Assembly: GCF_030063355.1 (NCBI RefSeq)
Contig: NZ_JASISZ010000034.1
Location: forward strand, 1-64,000
Source: Streptomyces sp. PH10-H1
GTDB lineage: Bacteria; Actinomycetota; Actinomycetes; Streptomycetales; Streptomycetaceae
DNA length: 64,000 nucleotides
Direction of reading: 5' to 3'
Part shown: piece after piece, positions 35,767-44,108 of the stretch
Layout of the letters: each line of letters begins with the position of its first letter
Numbering within the stretch: the stretch's first letter is position 1
Notes under the pieces: generated by a model
What the model was told of the DNA's origin: nothing
Database searches by the model: none
The model's input: only the letters and a program-made list of their open reading frames with translations
Program-made: the position numbers and the translations under genes

Positions 35767-36531
35767 TCAGACGGGTCCCTCGGGAGGTTCGGCAGGATCG
35801 GGAGATTCGAGCCGGTAGCCGTGGCCGCGCAGGGTGGTGATCTCCGGGGGGCGGACGGGGTCCGGTGATGCGGCGGCGGCCTGCTGCAGTCGGCGTCGCA
35901 GGGAGGCCATGGTGACGTCGAGGGTCTTGGTGGGGCCGAACCAGTTCTCGTCCCAGACCTGTGCCATGAGGTCTTCGCGTGGCACCGCGGTGCCCTGGTT
36001 GCGGCCCAGCACGGCCATGAGTTCGAACTCCTTCGCGCGCAGATCGATTTCCGTTCCGCCGAGCCGGCATCGCCGGGCGGCGATGTCGAGGGTGAGGGCG
36101 CCGATCACGACGGTGGCCGGGTCTTCGGGTGCGGAGGCGGGGCGGCGGCGCAGATGGGCGCGCAGCCGGGCGAGCAGGACGGTGAGGCTGAAGGGTTTGA
36201 CGAGGTAGTCGTCGGCGCCCGCGTCGAGGCCCGCGATGACGTCGATCTCGTCGGAGCGGGCGGTGAGGATGACGATGAGCAGGTCGGGGTGGTCCGCGCG
36301 GAGGCTGCGGGCGACGTCGATACCGTCCACGTCGGGCAGGCCGAGGTCGAGCAGGACGACGTCCGGGCGGGCGTCGTGGGCCGCGGTCAGGCCGGAGGCT
36401 CCGGTGCGGCACCACGTCACGGTGTATCCGTTGCCGCGCAGGCCGGTGTGCAGATGGCGTCCGATGGTCTCGTCGTCCTCGATCACCAGGGCGACGGGCC
36501 GGTCGGGCGCGGTGGCCGGAGACATGGGCAT
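35767..36531 (-). CDS. OmpR/PhoB-family response regulator
   Basis: The 254-residue protein has an N-terminal receiver (acidic pair EDDE, phosphoacceptor Asp in VVLLDLGLPDVDG, Lys in VKPFS) and a C-terminal winged helix with ENWFGPTKTLDVTMASLRRR as recognition helix and GHGYRLE at the wing. The frame is open to 36762 but the domain starts at MPMSPATAPDRP. It lies downstream of an ABC exporter operon. The only kinase nearby is at 41533 on the other side of that operon, so the two are likely partners. Confidence 0.9.
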   Translation of the reverse strand: MPMSPATAPDRPVALVIEDDETIGRHLHTGLRGNGYTVTWCRTGASGLTAAHDARPDVVLLDLGLPDVDGIDVARSLRADHPDLLIVILTARSDEIDVIAGLDAGADDYLVKPFSLTVLLARLRAHLRRRPASAPEDPATVVIGALTLDIAARRCRLGGTEIDLRAKEFELMAVLGRNQGTAVPREDLMAQVWDENWFGPTKTLDVTMASLRRRLQQAAAASPDPVRPPEITTLRGHGYRLESPDPAEPPEGPV

Positions 36532-36647
36532 GGTCCGAAGCCTAGGCGGCGCGCGCGGGTAGGGGCGGTGCAGACATCCCGGTACGGATAAGAGCGGGGC
36601 AGACACCCGCGGGCGCGTGGCGCCCGCCCCGCCCGGCGGACCGGCCG

Positions 36648-39308
36648 TCACAGTTCCCGCAGCTCTTCGACGGCCGGACGGCTGGAGGTTCGGGCCGCGG
36701 CCAGGGCGGCGGCCACCAGGGCGGTGAGCGCGGCCAGGAAGGTCAGTCCCAGATACCCCCACGGCACGGCCACCGCCGCGGGCGGTGGGTCGAAGACACC
36801 GGTCAGCACCTTGATGAGCATCTGCGACAGGGCCCAGCCGATGACGGCGCCGCCGAGCACGCCGCCGATGAGCACCGCGGCGGCCTCACTGAGAACCAGA
36901 CCCCGCAGCTGGCGGCGCGAGGCTCCCAGCACGGTGGCGATGGCGAAGGTGCGGCGCCGTTCCGCCAGGCCCAGCGCGAGCACGATGCCGCCCGCGCCGG
37001 CCGCCAACAGGACCGCGAAAGCCAGCTCGATCCTCGTCAGCCCGGTGAGGTCGACAGAGGTGAGGCTGGAACCGACCGCGGACCGGGCCTGGGTGACGTC
37101 GGTGACGCTCGCGGAGGTGCCCAGCTGCTGTCGCAGCTTCGCGGCTACGGCCTTCTGGTTCGTGCCGCCGGTGTCGACCAGGAACGCGCCGACCGCGACG
37201 TTGCCGGTGGCCTTGGCGATGTAGTCGGCGTTGGCGATGAAGAAGCTGTCACGCGGAGCGGTGGGGAACTCCTTGACGATGCCCGCGTAGTGGAAGGCGA
37301 CGGTACGGAACTGCCCGGTGCGGCCGTCCTGCAGGCGCAGGTTGAGCAGGTCTCCCGGCGCGAGCTGGAAGTCCTTGACCGTCTCGTCGCTGACCAGAAT
37401 GGAGTCGGGCCGGGCGGCGAGCCGGTCCATCAGACTCCTGGCGGTGCCGCCGGCGAAATAGGCGTCCTGCAGGGAGGTGGCGGAGGTGATGGTGGCCGGC
37501 TGCACCCCGTACAGGTCCTGCAGATCGGAGCCGACATAGGCGAACCGGTGCTGCACCGGCTCGACATGCCGTACGCCGGGGACGGTGGCCAGGGCGCCGG
37601 CCGCGCCCGGTCCGGTGTGCGTTCCCGGGGACTGGGTCACGGTCACGTCCGCGCCATTGGTCAGCTGGGCATCCACCTCCGCCTGCTGGCGGTAGGTGGC
37701 GTTGAACGTCGCGGTGGAAGCGGCGAAGGACACGGCCAGCGCCAGCAGCACGACCGACCGCGCCAAGGGGCGGTGCTGCCGCGACATGCTCGCGGCGGTC
37801 GCCCCGGCCAGCCTGCCCGCCAAGGGCTTGGCCAGCCGCGCCAGCGGCCGCCTGCCATGGACCAGCGCGAGGGATACCAGCCGCCACAGCAGGAGCGAGG
37901 AGCCCAGCCAGAGCAGGGCCGGGCCCAGGAACGCCCAATAGGAGACCGAGATGGCGGCGACGCCCTCCGGAGCGAGCACCAGCGCGTAGTTGTTGCCGCT
38001 GGACGCGCGGAAGACCAGGAGGGAGACGGCCAGCAGGATGAAGTCCAGCCCCCACCTCCTCCAGAGCGCACCGCGACGCCGCACGACCTCGCTCCGCGCC
38101 GCGGCGACGGTGCCGGCCCGCAGATCGCGCAGTGCGGGCAGTAGGACCACCGCCGCGGCGATGCACAGACCGATGACCACGGCCACGGCGGACCAGCCTG
38201 CGGCGGAGGCGACGGTGGTGCCGAACGACGCGGTGCCGAAGGCGAGCCACCCGGCCAGCGCGGCGATACCGATCCCGGCCAGTCCGCCGGACAGCCCGAC
38301 CACACCCGCTTCGACGGCGGCGAGCCGGGCCACCTTGCGGGGCGACAGTCCCCGGGTGCGCAGCAGTGCCTGTTCGCGGCGGCGCCGGTCGGCTCCCGCG
38401 CCCGCGAGTGCCGCGGTCAGCAGGGCCGCCAGGACGGCTCCGGGGGCGCCGAGGAACAGGAAGAGGATCTGGGCGTAGAGGGCGTCCTTACGGGCGGCGT
38501 CGAGCGACGCGCCGAGGTTGTCGCCCACCACAGCGGCACCGGACAGATGTGCTTCGAGGTTGTGGGCCGCCCCGACGACGGCGGAGAACGCGGCGGCGGG
38601 ATCGTTCGGCAGCCGCGCGTCGCGTGCGACGTGCACCTGGGTGCTGACCGCGGCCGGGTCCACGGCCTTCACCGGCGCCGTCAGTGTGTCGAACAGCGCG
38701 GCAGGCAGCAGCATGACGTTGTCGGGCGGCGCGGCGGGCTGCGACGCGGGCGGGGCGCCGATCTTCTGGAACAGCGAGTCGGCCTGCGGCAGGTCGACGA
38801 CGCCTGCCACCGTGACGGACGCCGGGCCGGCGCCGGGCCGTTCGATGCGCACGGTGTCGCCCGGAGCCACGTGCAGGTTCGCGGCGGTCTGCTGCGCGAG
38901 CAGGACGCCGCCGGCCGCACCGGTCAACTGCCGGATCTCACCGGGGAACGCCGACCGGTAGCCGTTCGGGATGCCGAGCAGGAGCCCGGAGCCGGTGCTC
39001 TGCGTCGAGCCCGCGACCGTGGCCTGGAAACCGGTGCTGCGGGCGAAGCCGACCGGCAGCGCCGACCGCACTCCGGCAGCGGTCCGCACCGCTCCCAGGA
39101 CACGGGCGGGATCGGCTCCGGGCTGGACCTCCACCTGCCAGTCGACCGCGACGGAGCGAACCGCGCGGGCGGTCATCGTCGACTTCGAGGCGGTGAGGAA
39201 GGAGCCGAGTGCGGCAATGAGGGCCACCGCCAGCGCGATACCCAGCGCCGTGGCCGACAACCTGCCGCCGCGCCGCCTGAGCAGGCCGCCCAGCCACGTG
39301 ACGATCAT
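36648..39308 (-). CDS. FtsX-like ABC transporter permease (MacB type)
   Basis: The 886-residue permease has two FtsX/MacB repeats: an N-terminal helix (about 15-40), a large extracellular domain (about 50-270), then helices in the middle (about 275-400), a second extracellular domain (about 530-720), and three C-terminal helices (about 745-870). Such proteins extract lipids or peptides, or transmit mechanical force, rather than transport across the bilayer. The start overlaps the upstream ATPase gene by four bases. Two ATPase genes precede it. Confidence 0.88.
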   Translation of the reverse strand: MIVTWLGGLLRRRGGRLSATALGIALAVALIAALGSFLTASKSTMTARAVRSVAVDWQVEVQPGADPARVLGAVRTAAGVRSALPVGFARSTGFQATVAGSTQSTGSGLLLGIPNGYRSAFPGEIRQLTGAAGGVLLAQQTAANLHVAPGDTVRIERPGAGPASVTVAGVVDLPQADSLFQKIGAPPASQPAAPPDNVMLLPAALFDTLTAPVKAVDPAAVSTQVHVARDARLPNDPAAAFSAVVGAAHNLEAHLSGAAVVGDNLGASLDAARKDALYAQILFLFLGAPGAVLAALLTAALAGAGADRRRREQALLRTRGLSPRKVARLAAVEAGVVGLSGGLAGIGIAALAGWLAFGTASFGTTVASAAGWSAVAVVIGLCIAAAVVLLPALRDLRAGTVAAARSEVVRRRGALWRRWGLDFILLAVSLLVFRASSGNNYALVLAPEGVAAISVSYWAFLGPALLWLGSSLLLWRLVSLALVHGRRPLARLAKPLAGRLAGATAASMSRQHRPLARSVVLLALAVSFAASTATFNATYRQQAEVDAQLTNGADVTVTQSPGTHTGPGAAGALATVPGVRHVEPVQHRFAYVGSDLQDLYGVQPATITSATSLQDAYFAGGTARSLMDRLAARPDSILVSDETVKDFQLAPGDLLNLRLQDGRTGQFRTVAFHYAGIVKEFPTAPRDSFFIANADYIAKATGNVAVGAFLVDTGGTNQKAVAAKLRQQLGTSASVTDVTQARSAVGSSLTSVDLTGLTRIELAFAVLLAAGAGGIVLALGLAERRRTFAIATVLGASRRQLRGLVLSEAAAVLIGGVLGGAVIGWALSQMLIKVLTGVFDPPPAAVAVPWGYLGLTFLAALTALVAAALAAARTSSRPAVEELREL

Positions 39309-40045
39309 GAGGGGTCTCCCTGGCGTGTGGTGGTCAGCGTGTCCGGACCGGCACTTGCCGGAACGGCCAGTCGGCCGTCGTGCATCGTCCAGCGCGCCGG
39401 GAAGCGTTCCCCGACGCTCGGGTCGTGCGTCGAGACGACCAGCGCCGCGCGTATTTCGTCTGCCGCGGCCAGCAGCACATCGACGATGTGCCGTCCGGTG
39501 GCGCCGTCCAGCTGACCGGTGGGCTCATCGGCCAGCACCAGCCGCGGCCGCAGCGCCAGCACCCGCGCGATGGCGACCCGCTGGGCCTGCCCGCCCGAGA
39601 GTTCCTCGGGCAGTTTTCCGGCCAGGTCGCCCACACCGACCAGGTCGAGGGCGTCTCCCGCCCGCCGCCGGGCCTCGGCCTCGGGCGTGCCGGCCAGGAC
39701 CATCGGCAGTGCGGCGTTCTCGGTCACGTCCAGGGTGTTGATCAGGCTGGGGCTCTGGAACACGACACCGATGTCCCGTGCGCGGAGCGTGCCCTCGGCT
39801 GGGAAGCAGGGCCAGGTCACGGTGCCGCCGGTCGGCTCTTCCAGTCCGGCCATCAGGTGCAGCAGCGTGGACTTGCCCGACCCCGAAGGCCCCATGATCG
39901 CGATCCGGTCGTACGCGTGGACCCGGCAGTGGGTGCCGTGCACGGCGACGACCGCGCCCTCCCCCCTGCCGAAGGTCCGCGCGGCGTCCTGGCAGTGCAC
40001 CAGGACCTCTCCGCCGTCGCGGCCGGCGGAACTCTCGGCGTTCAT
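39305..40045 (-). CDS. ABC transporter ATP-binding protein (LolD/MacB type)
   Basis: The 246-residue ATPase has Walker A GPSGSGKST, the signature LSGGQAQRVAIARVLAL, Walker B LVLADEPTGQLDG and a switch His in VVSTHDPSV. It overlaps the next gene (permease) and the upstream ATPase by four bases each. It would energise the FtsX-like permease as one half of an ATPase pair. Confidence 0.92.
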   Translation of the reverse strand: MNAESSAGRDGGEVLVHCQDAARTFGRGEGAVVAVHGTHCRVHAYDRIAIMGPSGSGKSTLLHLMAGLEEPTGGTVTWPCFPAEGTLRARDIGVVFQSPSLINTLDVTENAALPMVLAGTPEAEARRRAGDALDLVGVGDLAGKLPEELSGGQAQRVAIARVLALRPRLVLADEPTGQLDGATGRHIVDVLLAAADEIRAALVVSTHDPSVGERFPARWTMHDGRLAVPASAGPDTLTTTRQGDPS

Positions 40046-40722
40046 CGCTCGATCCTTCCGTCGTGCAGGGCCAGGACCCGGTCGGCGACCCGGACGACCT
40101 CGGGGCTGTGGGTGACCACCAGGACACCGCAGCCGTCCCGCGACCGCTCCCGCAGCAGGTCCAGGACCCGCTGTTCGGTCTGTCCGTCCAGTTCACCGGT
40201 CGGTTCGTCGGCCAGCAGGACATCCGGGTCGTTGGCCAACGCGACGGCCAGCCCCGCGCGGGCGAGTTCACCGCCGGCCAGTTCGTGCGGCAGCGCCCGG
40301 GCCCGGCTGCCGAGTCCGACCTGCTCCAGGAGGCGGTCGACGTCCGGGGCCGTGCCCCGGCGGCGGCCCGCGGCCGACTGGGCGAGACGGACGTTGTCGC
40401 GGACGCCGAGGTGGGCGATGAGGTTGCCGGTCTGCAGCAGCACACCGATGCGACGGGCCCGCGCCCGGGCCCGTTCGGCTTCCGGCCGGTGGCTGATGCG
40501 CTCGCCGCCGATGTGGACGACGCCGCCGGCCGGCTCGTCCAGCCCCGCCAGGCAGGCCAGCAGCGTGGACTTGCCGGAACCGGACGGACCGACGACCGCA
40601 ACCGTCTCCCCCCGCCCGACCTGCAAGGAGACCCCGCGCAGCGCGAGGGTCTCCTCCTCACCCGAACGGAAGAACCGGTACAGGTCCCGGGCCTGGAGGG
40701 CAGGTGCCCCATCGGCACCCAT
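40042..40722 (-). CDS. Second ABC ATP-binding protein, degenerate signature
   Basis: The 226-residue ATPase has Walker A GPSGSGKST and Walker B VLLADEPTGELDG. The ABC signature reads LAGGELARAGLAVALA instead of LSGGQ, so one of the two composite sites in a heterodimer with the neighbour may be inactive. The ATG at 40722 shares one base with the lipoprotein stop (TGATG) and is preferred to a GTG at 40731. Confidence 0.9.
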   Translation of the reverse strand: MGADGAPALQARDLYRFFRSGEEETLALRGVSLQVGRGETVAVVGPSGSGKSTLLACLAGLDEPAGGVVHIGGERISHRPEAERARARARRIGVLLQTGNLIAHLGVRDNVRLAQSAAGRRRGTAPDVDRLLEQVGLGSRARALPHELAGGELARAGLAVALANDPDVLLADEPTGELDGQTEQRVLDLLRERSRDGCGVLVVTHSPEVVRVADRVLALHDGRIER

Positions 40723-41384
40723 CACTGCCACCGAAAGGAGTCGGTGACGATCCGCCAGGGATCGACATTGTCGGCGTTGACCGGACCGGACACGGTGATG
40801 ACGACCTCCGTGCCGCCCCGGTGGAAGGCGTACCGCTCGAAGGCATCCCGGACGATCTTGCCGGTCACCGGGTCGGGAGCCGAGTTGCCCTGGTAGGTGA
40901 GCAGCACGGCCGCTCCGCCCTGCCGGGAGGTCTGCGAGGCCTTGCCCATCGTGAACGCGGGTACCTGCCGCGACAGTTCCGGTACCACCGATGTCGTCGC
41001 GGCCTGCACCGTGGGGGCGGTCGGGGTGGCGCTGCGCGACATCTCCACGCGGTTGAGCTTGTCGGTGAAGACCGTCACACCGCCCGTCTCGGTACGGGCC
41101 CAGCCCTCGGGCACCTTGACCGTGAAACCGGCCCCGGCCGGGCTGTACGCGACGTAGGCCTGGTTGTCGGGGATGTCACCGGCGGGATTGGACTCCACCG
41201 GGGCCGGCGTCTGGCCGCCTGCGGAGGAGCCGGGGGCGGACGGCCCGGTGGACGGGGAGGAACCGGCCGTCGTGGGACCGGCCGGCGGTGTCTGAGTACC
41301 GCCCGAACCGCTGCACCCGGCGACGGCCGCCGCTGCCAGCGCGGCGCCGGTGAAGGTGACGGCGAGAGAGCGTCGCAAGCTCAT
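40722..41384 (-). CDS. Lipoprotein associated with the ABC exporter
   Basis: The 220-residue protein has a lipoprotein signal with lipobox AAVAGC at about residues 20-25, a Pro/Ser/Gly-rich linker (about 26-65), and a PsbP/LpqN-like globular domain with YSPAGAGFTVKVPEGWART and a final DPWRIVTDSF. It is anchored on the outer membrane face and is the first gene of the lipoprotein-ATPase-ATPase-permease-regulator operon. It may act as a sensor or substrate-binding subunit. Confidence 0.85.
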   Translation of the reverse strand: MSLRRSLAVTFTGAALAAAAVAGCSGSGGTQTPPAGPTTAGSSPSTGPSAPGSSAGGQTPAPVESNPAGDIPDNQAYVAYSPAGAGFTVKVPEGWARTETGGVTVFTDKLNRVEMSRSATPTAPTVQAATTSVVPELSRQVPAFTMGKASQTSRQGGAAVLLTYQGNSAPDPVTGKIVRDAFERYAFHRGGTEVVITVSGPVNADNVDPWRIVTDSFRWQ

Positions 41385-41532
41385 GGTGGCCTCCGCAGGG
41401 GATATGGCGATCACCCTGACGTTATGGAGAGCCTGGTTAAGGCCCGGCGCGATAAGGGTTAGAGGACGGCAAAACGTCGTTGCCGTCACGCCGGGCCCGG
41501 TCTGGGCGCTCCCCGGCGCTCATGATGGGGGC

Positions 41533-42849
41533 ATGAGACAGCGTGTGGTCCGGGTGGCCGTGGCCGCCGTCCTGGTGGCCCTCGTCCTGCTCGCCGTGCC
41601 TCTGGCAGCAGGGATCCAGCGGTCCTTCTTCGACGACGAGCGCGGCGAACTGGAGCGTATTGCCCTGGCGGCCGCCGTGGGCGTCGGGCCGCAGTTCGCC
41701 GTCGGTGACGGCGTCGAACTTCCGGACCAGGAATCAGGCGGCCAGCTCGGCGTGTACGACCTGACGATGCGGCTGCGCGCCGGTACCGGAACGCCGCAGG
41801 CGGACGATGTGACGCGGCGCGCGGCGCGCGGAACGGTGGTCCGCGGGCATACCGGCGGGAAACTGGTCGTCGCCGTACCCGTCTCGTCCTCCGAGAAGGT
41901 CATCGGCGTGGTCCGGGCGACGGCGACGACATCGGAGGTATGGAAGCGCGTGCTGCTGGCCTGGCTGGGGCTGCTGGGCGCCGTCCTGCTCGCCCTGGGC
42001 GCCGCGATCGCGGTCGCCCGCCACCAGGCACGCGCGCTGAGCACTCCGCTGGAGGCCCTGTCCGCCACCGCTCAGGCCGTTGCCGACGGCGATCTCACCG
42101 CGCGCGCCGAACACTGCGGCATCGCCGAGATCGATCAACTGGTCACCACGCAGAACACGATGGTCGAACGGCTGACCAGACTCCTACAACACGAACGGCA
42201 CTTCAGCGCCAACGCCTCCCATCAACTGCGGACACCACTGGCAGGCCTGCAGCTCGGGCTCGAGGCCGCCCTGAACGCACCGCGGGAACCGGGGAGCAGC
42301 CTGCGGCCGGCGCTCGAAGAAGCTCTGGAGGCGTCGCGTCATCTCCAGCGGACCATTGACGAGGTACTGCGGCTGGCCCGGGCCGACTCCGGAGGTCCGG
42401 TCTCCACACCCGACGAGACCGCCGCCGACCTTCTGGAGCGGGCGGCACGCCGCTGGCACGGCGCGTTCGCCGATGCCGGACGCCGCCTGGACATCGATGT
42501 GCGGCCCGAGGCACGCTCCCTTCGCCTCCCGGGGCGCGCCACCGACCAGATCCTCGACGTACTGCTCGACAACGCGCTGCGGCACGGCCGGGGCACCGCG
42601 ACGGTGACGGTGCGCGAAGCCACGGGAGCGATCGCGGTGGACGTGACCGACGAAGGTGCCCTGCGCATCGCCCCGCAGACCGCCTTCGAGCGCGGCGCCA
42701 CCACCGGGTCCGGCAACGGCATCGGGCTCTCCTTCGCGCGCGAGCTGGCCGAGGCGGCCGGGGGCCGCCTCACCGCCAGCGGCACCGACCCGACGGCCTT
42801 CACCCTGCTGCTCCCGGACACCGACCGGACACCGAACGGTGAACGGTGA
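41533..42849 (+). CDS. Sensor histidine kinase
   Basis: The 438-residue kinase has two transmembrane helices (about 7-28 and 140-160), a ~110-residue external domain between them, a HAMP region and a dimerisation/phosphoacceptor box ASHQLRTPLAGLQ. The ATPase domain has DNALRHGRG and GSGNGIGLSFARELAEA. The start ATG 41533 follows GGGG. It diverges from the ABC operon with a gap of 148 bases that contains two TAAGG-like half-sites. It most likely pairs with the response regulator at 35767 and senses the same stress the exporter relieves. Confidence 0.9.
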   Translation: MRQRVVRVAVAAVLVALVLLAVPLAAGIQRSFFDDERGELERIALAAAVGVGPQFAVGDGVELPDQESGGQLGVYDLTMRLRAGTGTPQADDVTRRAARGTVVRGHTGGKLVVAVPVSSSEKVIGVVRATATTSEVWKRVLLAWLGLLGAVLLALGAAIAVARHQARALSTPLEALSATAQAVADGDLTARAEHCGIAEIDQLVTTQNTMVERLTRLLQHERHFSANASHQLRTPLAGLQLGLEAALNAPREPGSSLRPALEEALEASRHLQRTIDEVLRLARADSGGPVSTPDETAADLLERAARRWHGAFADAGRRLDIDVRPEARSLRLPGRATDQILDVLLDNALRHGRGTATVTVREATGAIAVDVTDEGALRIAPQTAFERGATTGSGNGIGLSFARELAEAAGGRLTASGTDPTAFTLLLPDTDRTPNGER

Positions 42850-42946
42850 ACGCCGGTCGCGCGGTTGCGCAGCGGGGGTGAGTCGCCGTGCCGGTCACCG
42901 ACCGGTTGTCGCGGCCGACGAGAACACCGTCCGTCACCCCACGGGG

Positions 42947-43783
42947 TCACACGCCGGCGGCGGTGACCACGGCGTCGGTGGCGAAGCCCAGGAGCAGGCC
43001 GAGCAGGATGCACCAGGTGGTGAGTTCCTTGGTCGCCGCGCTGCGCCGGGCCACGGCGAGCAGTTCGATGACCACGTAGAGGATGGATCCGGCGGCCAGG
43101 CCGAGGAAGGCGATGGACAGGGTGTCGTTGACCAGGTGCTGTCCGAGCAGGGCCCCGAGGAAGGTCGGCCCTCCACCGATGAGTCCGAGCCACAGCAACG
43201 TCGCCCACGAGGGCCGCTCGCCCTCCGCGGCGAGCGGGGCGACGATGCCGAAGCCCTCGGTGGCGTTGTGCAGGCCGAAGCCGATGACGAGAAGCACGGC
43301 AAGCGAGATCTCGCCCTGCGCCGCGGAGTTGCCGATCGCCAGGCCCTCCGCGAAGTTGTGGAGTCCGATGCCGGTGGCGATCATCAGCGCGAGCTCGCCC
43401 GCCTGGGAGCGGGTGGCGGGGGCGAGTTCGGCGGATGCCGCGGCGCCGGGGCCGTACGGTCCACCGGACCTGGCCCGGGCGCGCCGCGCCGCGGTCCAGC
43501 GGTCGTAGTGCACCAGGCCGGCGAGGCCGGCCGCCAGTCCCGCCGCCAGCACGGCACCGTCGCGGAGGGCGGCCATCCAGTGCTTGTCGGTCAGGGCCGC
43601 GTCGGTGGGTTCCCAGGCGTGCGTGAGGATGTCCCAGACCAGGAAGATCAGGATTCCGATCGCCACCGCGTTCAGCGCCGCTCGCAGCCGGGGTGCCGCG
43701 TTGCGCAGCCGCCCGATCGGCAGGCCGAGGAAGATGGTGAACCCTGCGATGGCACCGAGCAGGGTGATCTGGGAACCGGACAT
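42947..43783 (-). CDS. ZIP-family metal transporter
   Basis: The 278-residue protein has about eight transmembrane helices. The metal-binding motifs HNFAEG (helix 4) and HNATEG (helix 5) are the ZIP hallmark and bind zinc, iron or manganese during uptake. A variable loop (about 105-130) sits between helices 3 and 4. The ATG at 43783 is used because TGGAG precedes it by five bases. An iron-box-like site lies about 50 bases upstream, suggesting control by DtxR/IdeR and iron as a likely substrate. Confidence 0.9.
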   Translation of the reverse strand: MSGSQITLLGAIAGFTIFLGLPIGRLRNAAPRLRAALNAVAIGILIFLVWDILTHAWEPTDAALTDKHWMAALRDGAVLAAGLAAGLAGLVHYDRWTAARRARARSGGPYGPGAAASAELAPATRSQAGELALMIATGIGLHNFAEGLAIGNSAAQGEISLAVLLVIGFGLHNATEGFGIVAPLAAEGERPSWATLLWLGLIGGGPTFLGALLGQHLVNDTLSIAFLGLAAGSILYVVIELLAVARRSAATKELTTWCILLGLLLGFATDAVVTAAGV

Positions 43784-43831
43784 GCACACTCCACGGACCG
43801 GGTGCCGGCTCCAGGCCGACTCGACGAATTA

Positions 43832-43850
43832 TTAGGCAAGGCTCGGCTAA
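43832..43850. promoter_or_regulatory. Iron-box-like DtxR/IdeR site
   Basis: The 19-mer TTAGGCAAGGCTCGGCTAA matches the actinobacterial iron box TTAGGTTAGGCTAACCTAA at 14 of 19 positions, including both ends. It is 49 bases upstream of the ZIP transporter start. Binding is inferred from similarity only. Confidence 0.55.
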
Positions 43851-43873
43851 CCGTAGAGGGTGATTCGCTGATC

Positions 43874-43891
43874 GTCTACACCGATGTAGTC
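43874..43891. promoter_or_regulatory. TACA/TGTA dyad 1 (GTCTACA-ccga-TGTAGTC)
   Basis: Inverted repeat with CTACA and TGTAG arms (43876-43880 and 43885-43889) in the gap between the ZIP gene and the glycosyltransferase gene. It resembles BlaI/MecI-type operators and closely matches the dyad at 54979. The 325-base gap also holds the iron-box-like site and a second dyad. Confidence 0.6.
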
Positions 43892-43953
43892 AGCGCCACA
43901 TGCCACTTCGCATTCCGGCCACCCTCCGTACCCCAGGAGTGGTGGCCGAATTT

Positions 43954-43966
43954 CTACATCGTGTAG
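43954..43966. promoter_or_regulatory. TACA/TGTA dyad 2 (CTACA-tcg-TGTAG)
   Basis: TTCTACATCGTGTAGTAG has five-base arms around TCG. It is 143 bases upstream of the glycosyltransferase GTG at 44109 and is a plausible operator of that gene. Confidence 0.6.
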
Positions 43967-44108
43967 TAGGTTCGGGCGACGACCCGGGTGGGGGCGTGCC
44001 GCGGCCTCGCGCCGAGCGGCGCGGTCCTTCGCGTGCCCGGCGTCCCAGCTGTCAGCGAGGGCGGAACACCTCCCGTCGCGCACGCGCCAGCAAGGAGACC
44101 GATCGCCT

